Shown: one piece after another, positions 25,187 to 34,333 of the stretch
Layout of the letters: every line of letters starts with the position of its first letter
Position numbering within the stretch: position 1 is the first letter of the stretch
Assembly: GCA_020831635.1 (NCBI GenBank)
Contig: JAFIGC010000011.1
Span: 1 to 64,000, forward strand
Source of the DNA: Verrucomicrobiota bacterium
GTDB lineage: Bacteria; Verrucomicrobiota; Kiritimatiellia; SS1-B-03-39; UBA6053
Reading direction: 5' to 3'
DNA: 64,000 bases
Notes under the pieces: model-generated
Databases searched by the model: none
Seen by the model: only the letters and a program-made list of their open reading frames with translations
Told to the model about the DNA's origin: nothing
Made by a program: the position numbers and the translations under genes

Positions 25187-27223
25187 ATGTGGAACTTCCA
25201 CTTTTCGTCAAAGATTCGGCTGCCTTCAACCCGACACGGGGAACGCGCCTTGAACGTTACTGAGCCTGCTTGCGCGCATTTTCACCCCAAACGGTGTAAT
25301 TTCAACGCTGCCCGAAATTTGGTTTTCCTGCTCTTCTTCCTATGCGCCGGGTGGCTGGGCGCGCAAGTAGCTCCAGCAACAGAACTTGTACCAGCCTCCC
25401 TGCCCACGGAAGAAAATGTGCGCCAAGCGCGACGGGCCCGGGCGGATGCCGCCTACCAGGAAATGAAAGGGGATATCGAGCGGGCGATTGAGCAATACGA
25501 AGCCAGCCAGACGTTTTTACAAGACAGTGAGATCGTTGCGAAAATCGCCGAACTGCGCGGCCGAGCGATCCCAAAGCCTGAGCCGACGGCGACCACCACG
25601 GCAAACCAGGAGCAAGCCCCCGATCCAGCATGGATGCCCGATCAGGCTCCAGAACCCCTTGTTCAGGATCAATCACCCCCCGTTTTGAAGGCGAATCTGT
25701 CTATGCGTTGGATGGGATCCTTCCACATGGCGGTTCCCGTGACGTGGCAGCATCAATTTTATCGGCATCTCGAAATCCATGCGGATGGAAAATTCGAACG
25801 TTCCGTGACCAGTTATTCTTATGGAATTTACTCCGGCATCCCCTTGAAATCCCTCCTTGGGGACCTGTCGGTGGATGAGATCATCGGGCATCCAGCGCTG
25901 ACGATTGCCGCCGTGCAAGCCAAGAAGGATGAAACGATTGATAATTTCACATATGTCTTTAGAGGAATGCTCGTAAGGGCCGGGGGGAAAGACTTTCCCG
26001 TAGAGTTGCGGGATGCAACCTTGGCTGGACGGGCTGTGAAACGGATCGACGCTCCCATGGATGTGGAGCTTGCTCCTGATTCACCTCCTTTCCCGGGATT
26101 CATGCAGGCGTGGATATTCACCCAACCCGATTCCTCAATTTTACAGGGCGCAGTCATCATCAGCGGAAACAGAGACACTCTGGTTGAGAAGCAAGAGCTA
26201 TTGGATAAGATGCTTTCCTCCATCGATTGGGACACACCGCCTCCGTTCAAATCCGCCGGGGCCTTCTCCATCTGGGAGGGGGAAAAGCACTCCGTCCCCG
26301 CCATGCACGAATTTAATCTCTTTGGTAAAGTTCCCCTCCCCCGGGGTATTTCCGGCGTGGCTCTCGCAGCGGATGGCCGCGTGGCGGTCAGCCTGGGAGA
26401 CAAAGACGCGTTGATTCGCGTCTTCGATGCCCAGGGAACGTTTCGAAAGAAATGGTCCTTGCTCTTTGATGAAAAACATGGTGCCAATCCCAGATTGCTC
26501 AACATCTTCATGACGGCGCAGGACACCTTGTTTCTAACATGTGCTTCCTTGCGCGGCGATGCTTTCATTTTCGAGTACACGCTGGATGGCAAGCTGGTGA
26601 ACACCATCGGCCTTCAGCCCGTTGAGGTGGAGGGGGAGCAGATGAATATTCTCTCCCCACGTGTCCTGGGGGTCACGGAGTCGGGCGCCATCTGGTTACA
26701 GGGGCATATACGGGGTGAGAACATGTTGGTTCGTGTCAACCGCGAAGGTCATGTCGAGGTGAAACACAAGCTGGACCTGGATGTGAAGCTTTCCTCACAG
26801 TTGCCGGAAGGGTCTCTGGTAGGCGTGAGGGAGACGAAGTCCATGGTGCGGATTCTCGTCATCCAACCAGACGGGACAATTGCCCGTGAGTGGGGTCGGG
26901 GGGGTATTCAGTCATCCGCCGCTCTTGGGGGCGACCAGCTGTTTTTCGCAATGTCTTCAAGCCTGGCCGTTGACAACGTGGGACGCATCCTTGCATACGG
27001 AGGGAGGTCCCTGTTCATCTATGGCCCAGAAGGCAACCTCCAGCAAACCTATTCGCCGGATCCATCCCCCAGCTCCAAGGCGATCATCGTTCGTCCTGAT
27101 GGGAAGGTGATGATCGCCGGGCAACCGGACTGGGGTGGTCCGGCGCAAATCCTTTTGTACGAGCCCCGGGGCGGTCATCCATACCCTGCTCCTCGGGAAA
27201 ACCAAGGGACACTTGAAAAATGA
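25187..27223 (+). CDS. exported TPR-like motif / beta-propeller protein, function unknown
   Basis: This 678-residue protein starts at ATG 25187, preceded by a very good AAGGAG. The hydrophobic segment NLVFLLFFLCAGWLGAQ comes only at residues 44-60, so the export signal has an unusually long n-region (or the true start is an internal codon). The TPR-like motif follows (about 78-122: RRARADAAYQEMKGDIERAI). Then come a Pro/Gln linker, a beta-rich domain (170-370), and a propeller-like C-terminus (380-670) with ALAADGRVAVSLGDKDALIR, LAVDNVGRILAYGG and IVRPDGKVMIAG, as in NHL/SMP-30-type propellers. An 87-bp gap separates it from the previous gene; its stop overlaps the next start. Confidence 0.7.
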   Translation: MWNFHFSSKIRLPSTRHGERALNVTEPACAHFHPKRCNFNAARNLVFLLFFLCAGWLGAQVAPATELVPASLPTEENVRQARRARADAAYQEMKGDIERAIEQYEASQTFLQDSEIVAKIAELRGRAIPKPEPTATTTANQEQAPDPAWMPDQAPEPLVQDQSPPVLKANLSMRWMGSFHMAVPVTWQHQFYRHLEIHADGKFERSVTSYSYGIYSGIPLKSLLGDLSVDEIIGHPALTIAAVQAKKDETIDNFTYVFRGMLVRAGGKDFPVELRDATLAGRAVKRIDAPMDVELAPDSPPFPGFMQAWIFTQPDSSILQGAVIISGNRDTLVEKQELLDKMLSSIDWDTPPPFKSAGAFSIWEGEKHSVPAMHEFNLFGKVPLPRGISGVALAADGRVAVSLGDKDALIRVFDAQGTFRKKWSLLFDEKHGANPRLLNIFMTAQDTLFLTCASLRGDAFIFEYTLDGKLVNTIGLQPVEVEGEQMNILSPRVLGVTESGAIWLQGHIRGENMLVRVNREGHVEVKHKLDLDVKLSSQLPEGSLVGVRETKSMVRILVIQPDGTIAREWGRGGIQSSAALGGDQLFFAMSSSLAVDNVGRILAYGGRSLFIYGPEGNLQQTYSPDPSPSSKAIIVRPDGKVMIAGQPDWGGPAQILLYEPRGGHPYPAPRENQGTLEK

Positions 27224-27960
27224 AGACGATTAAAACACGCGTGATCCCCTTCCTCCTGTTGGCAGTTTTTTTTGTCGCCCACCTACTCGCGCAGAGTCCT
27301 GATGTCCTCCAGCGTGTCCGTCGTCTGCGCGCGGACGCGGCCTACGAGGAGATGAAAGGAAACCCCTCCAGAGCCTTGGAATTATACAAAGAAAGCCACA
27401 GGCTTCTTCCCTCGGACGAAACGGGTGCCAAAATCAGGGCCCTGGAACCTGCGGCCATGGAACGGGATCCCCTTGCCGGACCGGATTTGCCCCCGCCACC
27501 GGATGAGCTTCCCCGGGGGGACGCGGAGATCAGCCCCGCCGGACGTCTGGTCGACCTCATGGGCATGAGGGAATGGGTGGAGGAAGCCAAACCCGGATTT
27601 GTGTTGGAGCTGCTGAATGCCATGCCTGGCATGACAGACCATGTGGACCTCCTGATCGTGCATGTGGAGGAGACCTTGGACTGGCAAAAAATACGACCGG
27701 AGATTACCGCGCTGCTGGAGGCCTCGTTCACGCCCGACGAGTTGACAGACATGCTCGCGTTTTATCAATCTCCCGTGGGACGAAAAATGATGGCGGCCCT
27801 CCCCGAACTCTCCGCTGACATGCAACTCCGCATGGAGGGTTTGTTCTTGAACGACCTGGACATCCTCGAACTCCGAGTGAAACAGCGGGAGTTGGAGTTG
27901 TTGGAACGCGAGCTGACATTTCTGGAAGAAGAGCCCACCTTAACAGAGGAGCAGCCGTGA
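27220..27960 (+). CDS. secreted TPR-like motif + DUF2059-like protein
   Basis: This 246-residue protein has signal MKTIKTRVIPFLLLAVFFVA ending near LLAQ. The TPR-like motif begins right after cleavage (about 32-75: RRLRADAAYEEMKGNPSRAL). A Pro-rich linker leads to a DUF2059-type helical domain (about 105-220) with FTPDELTDMLAFYQSPVGRK and MMAALPELSADMQLRMEG; that family is periplasmic and of unknown activity. The tail is Glu-rich. The start and stop codons both overlap neighbours, so it is translationally coupled on both sides. Confidence 0.78.
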   Translation: MKTIKTRVIPFLLLAVFFVAHLLAQSPDVLQRVRRLRADAAYEEMKGNPSRALELYKESHRLLPSDETGAKIRALEPAAMERDPLAGPDLPPPPDELPRGDAEISPAGRLVDLMGMREWVEEAKPGFVLELLNAMPGMTDHVDLLIVHVEETLDWQKIRPEITALLEASFTPDELTDMLAFYQSPVGRKMMAALPELSADMQLRMEGLFLNDLDILELRVKQRELELLERELTFLEEEPTLTEEQP

Positions 27961-30900
27961 CCCCCCCGCCCGGTTTCAGCTTGGGCCGACGAAAATGGCT
28001 TCTCCTGTGCTGTCTCTGCCTTTCCCAGCCCTTGTTCTCACAATGGGTGCCGGAAAACACCGGGGACATCCTCAGGGCGTTTCGCTCCGTGGCGGAGCAG
28101 GGAGCAAACGCCCCACTCGACCAACAAGCTCTGGCCTTCAAACATTTCCCGGCCCTGGATGCCAACCTCTACCCGGAGGCCTCGGCCTATTGGGAGGCCA
28201 ACCAACAGAATTTCTGTCGATGGCAGGACAGGTTCATCCACGACGCGGCAACGGAAAACAATATGGCCTACCAACGCCAGACGGTGACCCGCGCCCCCAC
28301 GCGAGGATCCGACACAGATGCCCTGATGAGGCGGGCCTCACCAAATGATCCCCCGCTGACCGCCCAACAAATTGAACGGGCCCGCCGGGCATACCATCGC
28401 AATGTCCGCTCTTTTTTCAGGGAAAACCATGTGGCCAGCGATAATTTCATGCTGGAACACGAGACCTCCATCATGCCCGACCCCAACCACACCACCCGCA
28501 GGGAATGGGACCAATGGGTGCGCGAAGCCTCCGCCCGTGACGAAGTGATTTATCACGACCCCCTGGCCGCCTTATTTGAGGCCAACCATCGGAACCAACG
28601 CCCCTACACCTTGCAACAGGCGGACGCCCGGGTACAGGAATCCATGCGTCTGGCCCACGAGAGCTATGCGAAAGCGGACGCCCTCACCCGAAAGGCCATG
28701 GGCTATCCGGAGGGCAGCATGGCGCGGGCCCACCTCGAGTGGGAAGCCCAAAAAGCAAAACACAACGCCGCAAAATATTTGGCCCGGGTCATGGAAACCG
28801 GCGACCTGATTGCCGAAAATTCCCAGATTCGTTCCCAATCGGTTCTGGACCGGATGTTGATGCACGATGGCGACCCCCAAGAAGTCCTCAACCTGTTGTC
28901 GGAAAGACGGCAAACCAGACAAGGCCTACGGAATGCGGCCCAGTCCTCCGCTGCACGCGACCAATACATTCAGCGCGCCGCCCAACACTATGCCATCAAC
29001 CGCATGAATTCCGCCTGGGCGGGCGCGGGCGCGGACAACCCCGTTTTGAGAGCCACCCATGTCCGGGACGCCGCCCGAATGCTGAAACAAACCTCCACCG
29101 CCGCCCAAGGGGAGATGATCGAGCATTTCCGCCTCACCCATGGCGACGATGCAGCGAGGGAACTCGCCAGGGCCATGCGGGTGATCCCGGATGAAAACAC
29201 CCGGCGCAGCCTTATGAAAGGCCTGAACCGCCTTGCGGAGTCCAACCTTGACGCCCTGAATCGCGGCAACGCCACCGCCGCGAATGAGGCGTTGGAGGCC
29301 ATGGCCTTATCCTTGCGCTCTCAAACCCTGACCCAACAGCGGAACGCCCTGGATTCCCTGGCCCAAAAACATGGCCAGCCCATGGCCATACGCATCCAAC
29401 AACGTATGCTGTCATTACGGTTACAGGAGGCTCGTCTGGAAAAACGCAAGGAATGGCTGACCAAACACGGGGCGGAATATGTGGGCCACATGATGACCCT
29501 TTACGGCTTTTATTCCAGCCTCAATCGAATCGAAGCCGCCGAAGACGCCTCCAAACAAGGGGGAATTGAACTGGGGCAATTCACCGGAAGCTATCTGGGC
29601 GGCAAGGCGTCCACCCTCTTGTTGGGCACTTCATTCGGGGCGGTGGGAAAATACACCGGGATGACCTTGGGCGCAAAAACCGCCGCCTATGGTGCCAAAC
29701 TCGGCTTGAAATTCGGCGTGGCGTCAGGATCGCTGGCGGGTCCGCTGGGGCAAGTTGCGGGAGGGATTGCGGCAGGCATGATCGGCGGGGCCGTGGGCGG
29801 AGCCATCGGCGCCATCGCGGGGAACACCGATTCCTTTTTATGGGAACAGAATTTGTCCGAAGAGGAGTTCAACCGTAGGGCCCTGCAAGCCTCCGCCCCC
29901 CTGCCAGCCGATGTCTACCAACGCCTCCGGGGCCACGGCCTGGACCATGACCAGGCCTTGAACTTGGCCCAACTCTACCAAGGAGGCTCCCTGGCCGAAT
30001 TCAACCAACACATCCGCGCCATTCGCAAAGAAAAAAACCTGCGGGAAGAACGGGAATTGGACAACCGGGAACGGCTGGAGGCGTATCTTCGCGACCAAGC
30101 CTGGTTTCGCGCGAACTGGCTGGAAGAAGATCGCCGCCTCGCGGACAGGGAGCGTGAAATGGAATCCGCCATTTCCGGGTGGGTGGGCATGCTGCAGACC
30201 CTTCCCGCCGATGAACGGCAGCGCCTCATGAACAAAGCGGGCGTGCCCACTTGGCAAGCCGAGGAAATCCATCAACGCGTTCAGGCCTTCCAAAATGACC
30301 TCTCCCTCCAGGCCGCCCGCTTGGCCCAACTCCGCGCATGGGATGAACATACGCGGGGCTTGCCGCCAGACCTGCGGAGACAGGCCCTGCAGTCGCTTGG
30401 CGCCTCACCGGGGGACATGGTGGAGTTGGAGAACTACGCCAGGGAGACTCGCCAACGGGAATGGATCCACTTTTTGGCGATTCTGGAATCCCTCGACGCC
30501 GAGTCCCGCGCCGCCCGCATGGGGGAGCTGAATGCCATTCAATTGGAAGAGCTGGAGAAAATTCGAAGACACATTGCCGGGGCCCCCGAAACCGAACATG
30601 TTCCTGAACAAGCCCCGCCTCCCCTCGACATCGGGAGCCCGGAGGACTTCAAAGGGGTGTGGGTTTTGGACCGGGTTCATCACGAAACGTTTACGGATTA
30701 CCTCTTCAACAGCCCTCTTCCCCAACAATACAAAGAATTGGGCGTAACCGATTTCGAGCACCGGACCTCCGGAAGCATGGAGATGGGGGCGGGCCGGGGA
30801 CGCGCAACCGTCCGCCGGAATTCGGTGTACGCCTGGGAATTTGACGAGGATGGCAAGGTGACCAAAACCGTGCCCTATTCCTACTCCTTTGAGTTGGAGT

Positions 30901-32987
30901 ACTTCTGGAGCATCCCGCCTTTGGTCTTGCACGCGGGCGACAGGTGGTGGGGTCCCATGGAATTCGGCGTGCGAAAACTTCGTGCCGACGGTTTACGTCC
31001 CGGTACCGGAAACGATTACTTTTACCATGCTCTTACCCGCATGTTGATTCTGTTGGATCCGAAATCCACGACCCCCCACCACGTCCAGAATGACGCGCTC
31101 TCCTACATCCAGCCTATCATGGAGATGTACCCCTCCGCAACCGGGTGGAGGCTGGGCCGGGGACGTGAAGGGGATCGCCCCGATGGCAAATGGGAAAGCA
31201 TAATCAGTCCCCCGGGAACACCCGGGACGCGGGCGGGGCTCCCACACGGAACCGAGGAAGGGGTCACCACCCTGCGTATTAGCATCGACATGACCCTGCA
31301 AAGACAAAGGATTTTCCGTTCCCGAAACGACCCTGCCGAAGCCTGGACCACGGTGGAACGTGACCTTGAGAACGCCTTTTCCCCCACACAGTGCGCCACC
31401 TTATGGGATTACCGGTTTTATGACGACCCGGAGGAAGCGCGAGAGGCGGTTCAACGTGCCTGGGAACGGCAAGGTCAACACCAAACCCGCGCCCAAGAAG
31501 CGCAAGTCAGAGTCCTTGGCGCCCCGCTTCAGGCTCGCTTTGGTGACCGGCTAAACCTGCGGGCATGGTCCCTTCATACCGGTTCCTCCTATCGTTATGT
31601 CTGGAATTCAGAACCTTCCCTGGCCTTTGCCCAAACCATCTCAAACCAAGCGGAAAACGAGGTGACCCTGACCCGGGCGGGCGAGCTGTTGGTCTGGGTG
31701 GAGCTGCAACAACGATCCGGAGCCAACTGGGAAACGCTTGCCCAGTCCCCCGCCGTGCGTGTCGAGGTTCCCCCACCGCAGGTGGATCTGCATTTCCTTC
31801 CCGCCCCCGCCGAGGCTCGCGTGGGACAACCCGTTCATGTTCTGCTGCGCCCCCCCTCCAATTTAGACTCAGCCGAATGGCACTTTACCTGGCTTGAACC
31901 CGCCGACATCTTCACGGTGGATGCGTCAGGATGGGAGGTCCGGTTCACGCCGGCGGACGAAACGCCGGTTCCGCTGCGTGCGGAGGCTCGGTGGGGCGAT
32001 CATCCCGAGCCAAGCCTGTTTGTGGAGGAAGTGTTTTTGGTGCCCCCGGATCCAGGTGAAACCCTCGAGGAGCTTATGATGGAGTGGATTGAAAAAGGCT
32101 GGCAATTGGAAAACGAAGACGATTTGGCGCAAGCCTTGGAATGCTATCAAATCGCCTTTCGCTTGAAGGCACTGCCCCAGCTCGAAGAGCGCATTGAGGC
32201 TCTGAAGACCGAGATCGAACACCGCAAGCAGGCGGTCCTCCTTTTGCAAGAAGGGGAAATTCTGGCATCGCAGGGGAAACTGGAAGAGGCTTTGGTGCTT
32301 TGGCTTCAAGCCGAACAGCTTCACGCATCCTTGGAAATCCAGGAATACATCCAGCGTGTCCGCCGGCGGCTGCGGGCTTTGGAACTGAAAACCCAAGGGG
32401 ATCGCGAAGCGGAGACGGACAATCTCCAGGCCGCGCTCGCCGCATACAATTCCGCCCAACTTCTTGACCCCACGCTGCTCCTCCATACGCGGATTCATGA
32501 ACTGTCCCAAAGACTGGATGCGGAAACCCGGGCCCGGCAGTTGGTGGAGTTGGCCCACGGCTTTGAACTGCAAAAAAACCTGCCCGCCGCCATTGATCAT
32601 TACGAGCGTTCCTTGGGCTGGTTGGCCAACAAGGCGGTGGAGGATCGGATTCGGGAACTCAAACTTTTCTTGCAGCTCGACAATCTTCTCTGGGATGCCC
32701 GCTGGCATGAACAAGAAGAAAACTGGGAGGACGCCATTGAAACCTATGGCCAGATGCTGCGGCTCCAACCCAATCACAAGATCCGTGAGCGCATGCAGGA
32801 ACTCCATGCGCACGTCCACGTGACCACGGCGCAATCCAAAGAAGCCGAGGGCGACTGGTCCGGGGCAATGATGGCCTACATGATGGCCAGAAACGTGCGC
32901 CCATCTCCCGCCATCCAAGAAAAAATAGAGGAAATGCAACGAAACATGCGGTCTTCCCGCCTGATGGAAGAAGGCTACAATCGGTGA
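27957..32987 (+). CDS. giant exported protein: novel N-terminal region, glycine-zipper segment, Ig/PKD-like domains, TPR-like repeat array
   Basis: This 1,676-codon gene has a GTG start overlapping the previous stop (GTGA). Signal-like RRKWLLLCCLCLSQPLF precedes SQ. Residues 30-300 share landmarks with the protein at 8997: GSDTD near 118, MPDPNHTTR near 173, then YHDPLAA. About 525-620 is a long Gly/Ala-rich hydrophobic zipper (GGIAAGMIGGAVGGAIGAIA) that could enter a membrane. Charged helices follow (640-880), then a unique domain with LDRVHHETFTDYLF (about 905-1010). Two Ig/PKD-like domains lie at about 1180-1360. The last 310 residues are about six copies of a 50-residue TPR-like unit. This is likely a scaffold at the outer face. 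No enzyme motif is seen. Confidence 0.8.
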   Translation: MTPPPGFSLGRRKWLLLCCLCLSQPLFSQWVPENTGDILRAFRSVAEQGANAPLDQQALAFKHFPALDANLYPEASAYWEANQQNFCRWQDRFIHDAATENNMAYQRQTVTRAPTRGSDTDALMRRASPNDPPLTAQQIERARRAYHRNVRSFFRENHVASDNFMLEHETSIMPDPNHTTRREWDQWVREASARDEVIYHDPLAALFEANHRNQRPYTLQQADARVQESMRLAHESYAKADALTRKAMGYPEGSMARAHLEWEAQKAKHNAAKYLARVMETGDLIAENSQIRSQSVLDRMLMHDGDPQEVLNLLSERRQTRQGLRNAAQSSAARDQYIQRAAQHYAINRMNSAWAGAGADNPVLRATHVRDAARMLKQTSTAAQGEMIEHFRLTHGDDAARELARAMRVIPDENTRRSLMKGLNRLAESNLDALNRGNATAANEALEAMALSLRSQTLTQQRNALDSLAQKHGQPMAIRIQQRMLSLRLQEARLEKRKEWLTKHGAEYVGHMMTLYGFYSSLNRIEAAEDASKQGGIELGQFTGSYLGGKASTLLLGTSFGAVGKYTGMTLGAKTAAYGAKLGLKFGVASGSLAGPLGQVAGGIAAGMIGGAVGGAIGAIAGNTDSFLWEQNLSEEEFNRRALQASAPLPADVYQRLRGHGLDHDQALNLAQLYQGGSLAEFNQHIRAIRKEKNLREERELDNRERLEAYLRDQAWFRANWLEEDRRLADREREMESAISGWVGMLQTLPADERQRLMNKAGVPTWQAEEIHQRVQAFQNDLSLQAARLAQLRAWDEHTRGLPPDLRRQALQSLGASPGDMVELENYARETRQREWIHFLAILESLDAESRAARMGELNAIQLEELEKIRRHIAGAPETEHVPEQAPPPLDIGSPEDFKGVWVLDRVHHETFTDYLFNSPLPQQYKELGVTDFEHRTSGSMEMGAGRGRATVRRNSVYAWEFDEDGKVTKTVPYSYSFELEYFWSIPPLVLHAGDRWWGPMEFGVRKLRADGLRPGTGNDYFYHALTRMLILLDPKSTTPHHVQNDALSYIQPIMEMYPSATGWRLGRGREGDRPDGKWESIISPPGTPGTRAGLPHGTEEGVTTLRISIDMTLQRQRIFRSRNDPAEAWTTVERDLENAFSPTQCATLWDYRFYDDPEEAREAVQRAWERQGQHQTRAQEAQVRVLGAPLQARFGDRLNLRAWSLHTGSSYRYVWNSEPSLAFAQTISNQAENEVTLTRAGELLVWVELQQRSGANWETLAQSPAVRVEVPPPQVDLHFLPAPAEARVGQPVHVLLRPPSNLDSAEWHFTWLEPADIFTVDASGWEVRFTPADETPVPLRAEARWGDHPEPSLFVEEVFLVPPDPGETLEELMMEWIEKGWQLENEDDLAQALECYQIAFRLKALPQLEERIEALKTEIEHRKQAVLLLQEGEILASQGKLEEALVLWLQAEQLHASLEIQEYIQRVRRRLRALELKTQGDREAETDNLQAALAAYNSAQLLDPTLLLHTRIHELSQRLDAETRARQLVELAHGFELQKNLPAAIDHYERSLGWLANKAVEDRIRELKLFLQLDNLLWDARWHEQEENWEDAIETYGQMLRLQPNHKIRERMQELHAHVHVTTAQSKEAEGDWSGAMMAYMMARNVRPSPAIQEKIEEMQRNMRSSRLMEEGYNR

Positions 32988-33607
32988 ATTCAGAACCTTT
33001 TTTGGACTTCATTATGCTACCACCCAATCCCGAAACCAGTGCATTCCGATATGCAAAAATCGCAAGTGCGGTCTCCGTACCTCTGTTTATTCTGCTTGTT
33101 CTGATCCTCCGCAAACCCTTGCTCGATCGTAATGATGCCTCTTTTGCCATTGTCTCCATTATCACGTTCATGATAATGCTGATCAGTCTCTGCGTGCTGT
33201 TGGTGACCTGGCGAGAGTCTGTGCATTACCGAAAACTCTGTCACCCCGACAATCTGTTGGCCTATTGGACCTATGACCCTCGGGAAATCCCCGGAGGACC
33301 GGGAAAGGCGCTGGTCGCCCGGGTCTCCCCCCCAAAAAAATTGTTCGCCCTCATTTCCAAGAACGGAACGTATGTGTCCTATACGAAAACCCGTCAATAC
33401 GGCTCCTGGGCATTTCCCAAACGCTTGGAAGAAGTGAGTATCCAGGAAATCAAAGGAAGACCGCATCTCTTTTTTGAGATTTCCGAACCCTCGATGGCGG
33501 GTGGTGTTTACATGCGCGTTACGGTGGAAAGCAGTCGCGGCATCCTGATTCCCGCCGGAAAAGCGGATGAGGCCGAGGCCCTGATTGCCTTTCTCCGTAC
33601 CCAATAA
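32984..33607 (+). CDS. small membrane protein ending the 25-kb operon, function unknown
   Basis: This 207-residue protein starts at a GTG that overlaps the stop of the giant gene (GTGA); an ATG 11 codons in (MLPPNPETS) is an alternative. Two membrane spans, IASAVSVPLFILLVLIL and FAIVSIITFMIMLISLCVLL, are joined by a short loop. The remaining 120 residues form a beta-rich soluble domain that could be PH-like (SKNGTYVSYTKTRQYGSW, then RLEEVSIQEIKGRPHLFFEI). This layout resembles small YcxB-like proteins, which I note only as a resemblance. It could anchor the system in the inner membrane. Confidence 0.7.
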   Translation: MNSEPFLDFIMLPPNPETSAFRYAKIASAVSVPLFILLVLILRKPLLDRNDASFAIVSIITFMIMLISLCVLLVTWRESVHYRKLCHPDNLLAYWTYDPREIPGGPGKALVARVSPPKKLFALISKNGTYVSYTKTRQYGSWAFPKRLEEVSIQEIKGRPHLFFEISEPSMAGGVYMRVTVESSRGILIPAGKADEAEALIAFLRTQ

Positions 33608-33676
33608 AATCTAAATATTGTAAGGAAAACGGGCCATCGTGGAACCTTTTGTAGCCTTTACAATCTGCATCCCATA

Positions 33677-34333
33677 ATGACCGTCTTAGAAGCAATTGAA
33701 TCCCGCCGGGCCGCGAAGGCCTTCGACCCCAACCATATGCTCCCCGAAGCACACCTTCGGGAGATCCTCCGTGCCGGTGCGTTGGCCCCCACGGCTTTTA
33801 ACATCCAGCACAACCGCTTGCTGGTTGTGAAGAATCCCGAAATACGAAGGAAACTCCGCGCGGTTTCCTGGGACCAGCCGCAAGTTACCGATGCCTCCGC
33901 CCTGATCGTGGTTTGCGCGGATGTGCAGGCTTGGCGAAAGAATCCGGCCCGCTATTGGCGCAACGCCCCCGAAAAAGTGCAAGACACCCTCGTGGACGCC
34001 ATAAAGGCCTTCTACACGGATCGCGATCAAGCGCAACGCGACGAGGCGCTCCGTTCCTCCGGCATGGCCGCGATGAACCTCATGTTGGCAGCCAAATCCT
34101 TGGGATACGACTCCTGCCCCATGGATGGTTTTGATTTCGAGGCCGTGGCCAAGATCATCCACCTTCCCGACGACCATCTTATCAGCATGTTCGTCGCCAT
34201 CGGACGCAACACCGTCCCCCCAAAAGCCCGTAGCGGGTTCTTGGAGGATCACGAACGTTTTTTTGAGGACGGCTTTCCCGTTTCAGGAGGATCTCAGGCA
34301 TCAATCGCAATCTGCGTATCCCCGTCCGTTTGA
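33677..34333 (+). CDS. nitroreductase-family flavoprotein
   Basis: This 218-residue FMN-dependent NAD(P)H oxidoreductase of the nitroreductase superfamily is cytoplasmic. The family motifs are visible: MTVLEAIESRRAAKAFDPNH at the FMN-binding start, ILRAGALAPTAFNIQHNRLLVV, SSGMAAMNLMLAAKSLGYDSCPMDGF and ISMFVAIGR. The natural substrate is unknown; nitro compounds, quinones and malonic semialdehyde are typical of relatives. No operon partner is seen. Its 3' end overlaps the convergent fucosidase gene by 40 bp, so the last 13 codons (from about VSGGSQASI) lie over that gene's C-terminus, perhaps after loss of an original stop. Confidence 0.88.
   Translation: MTVLEAIESRRAAKAFDPNHMLPEAHLREILRAGALAPTAFNIQHNRLLVVKNPEIRRKLRAVSWDQPQVTDASALIVVCADVQAWRKNPARYWRNAPEKVQDTLVDAIKAFYTDRDQAQRDEALRSSGMAAMNLMLAAKSLGYDSCPMDGFDFEAVAKIIHLPDDHLISMFVAIGRNTVPPKARSGFLEDHERFFEDGFPVSGGSQASIAICVSPSV

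Noticed and set aside
8997-33607. A type VI secretion locus
   Set aside because: Only Tag-like regulatory components are present; no Hcp, VgrG, sheath, baseplate or membrane-complex genes were found in the window.
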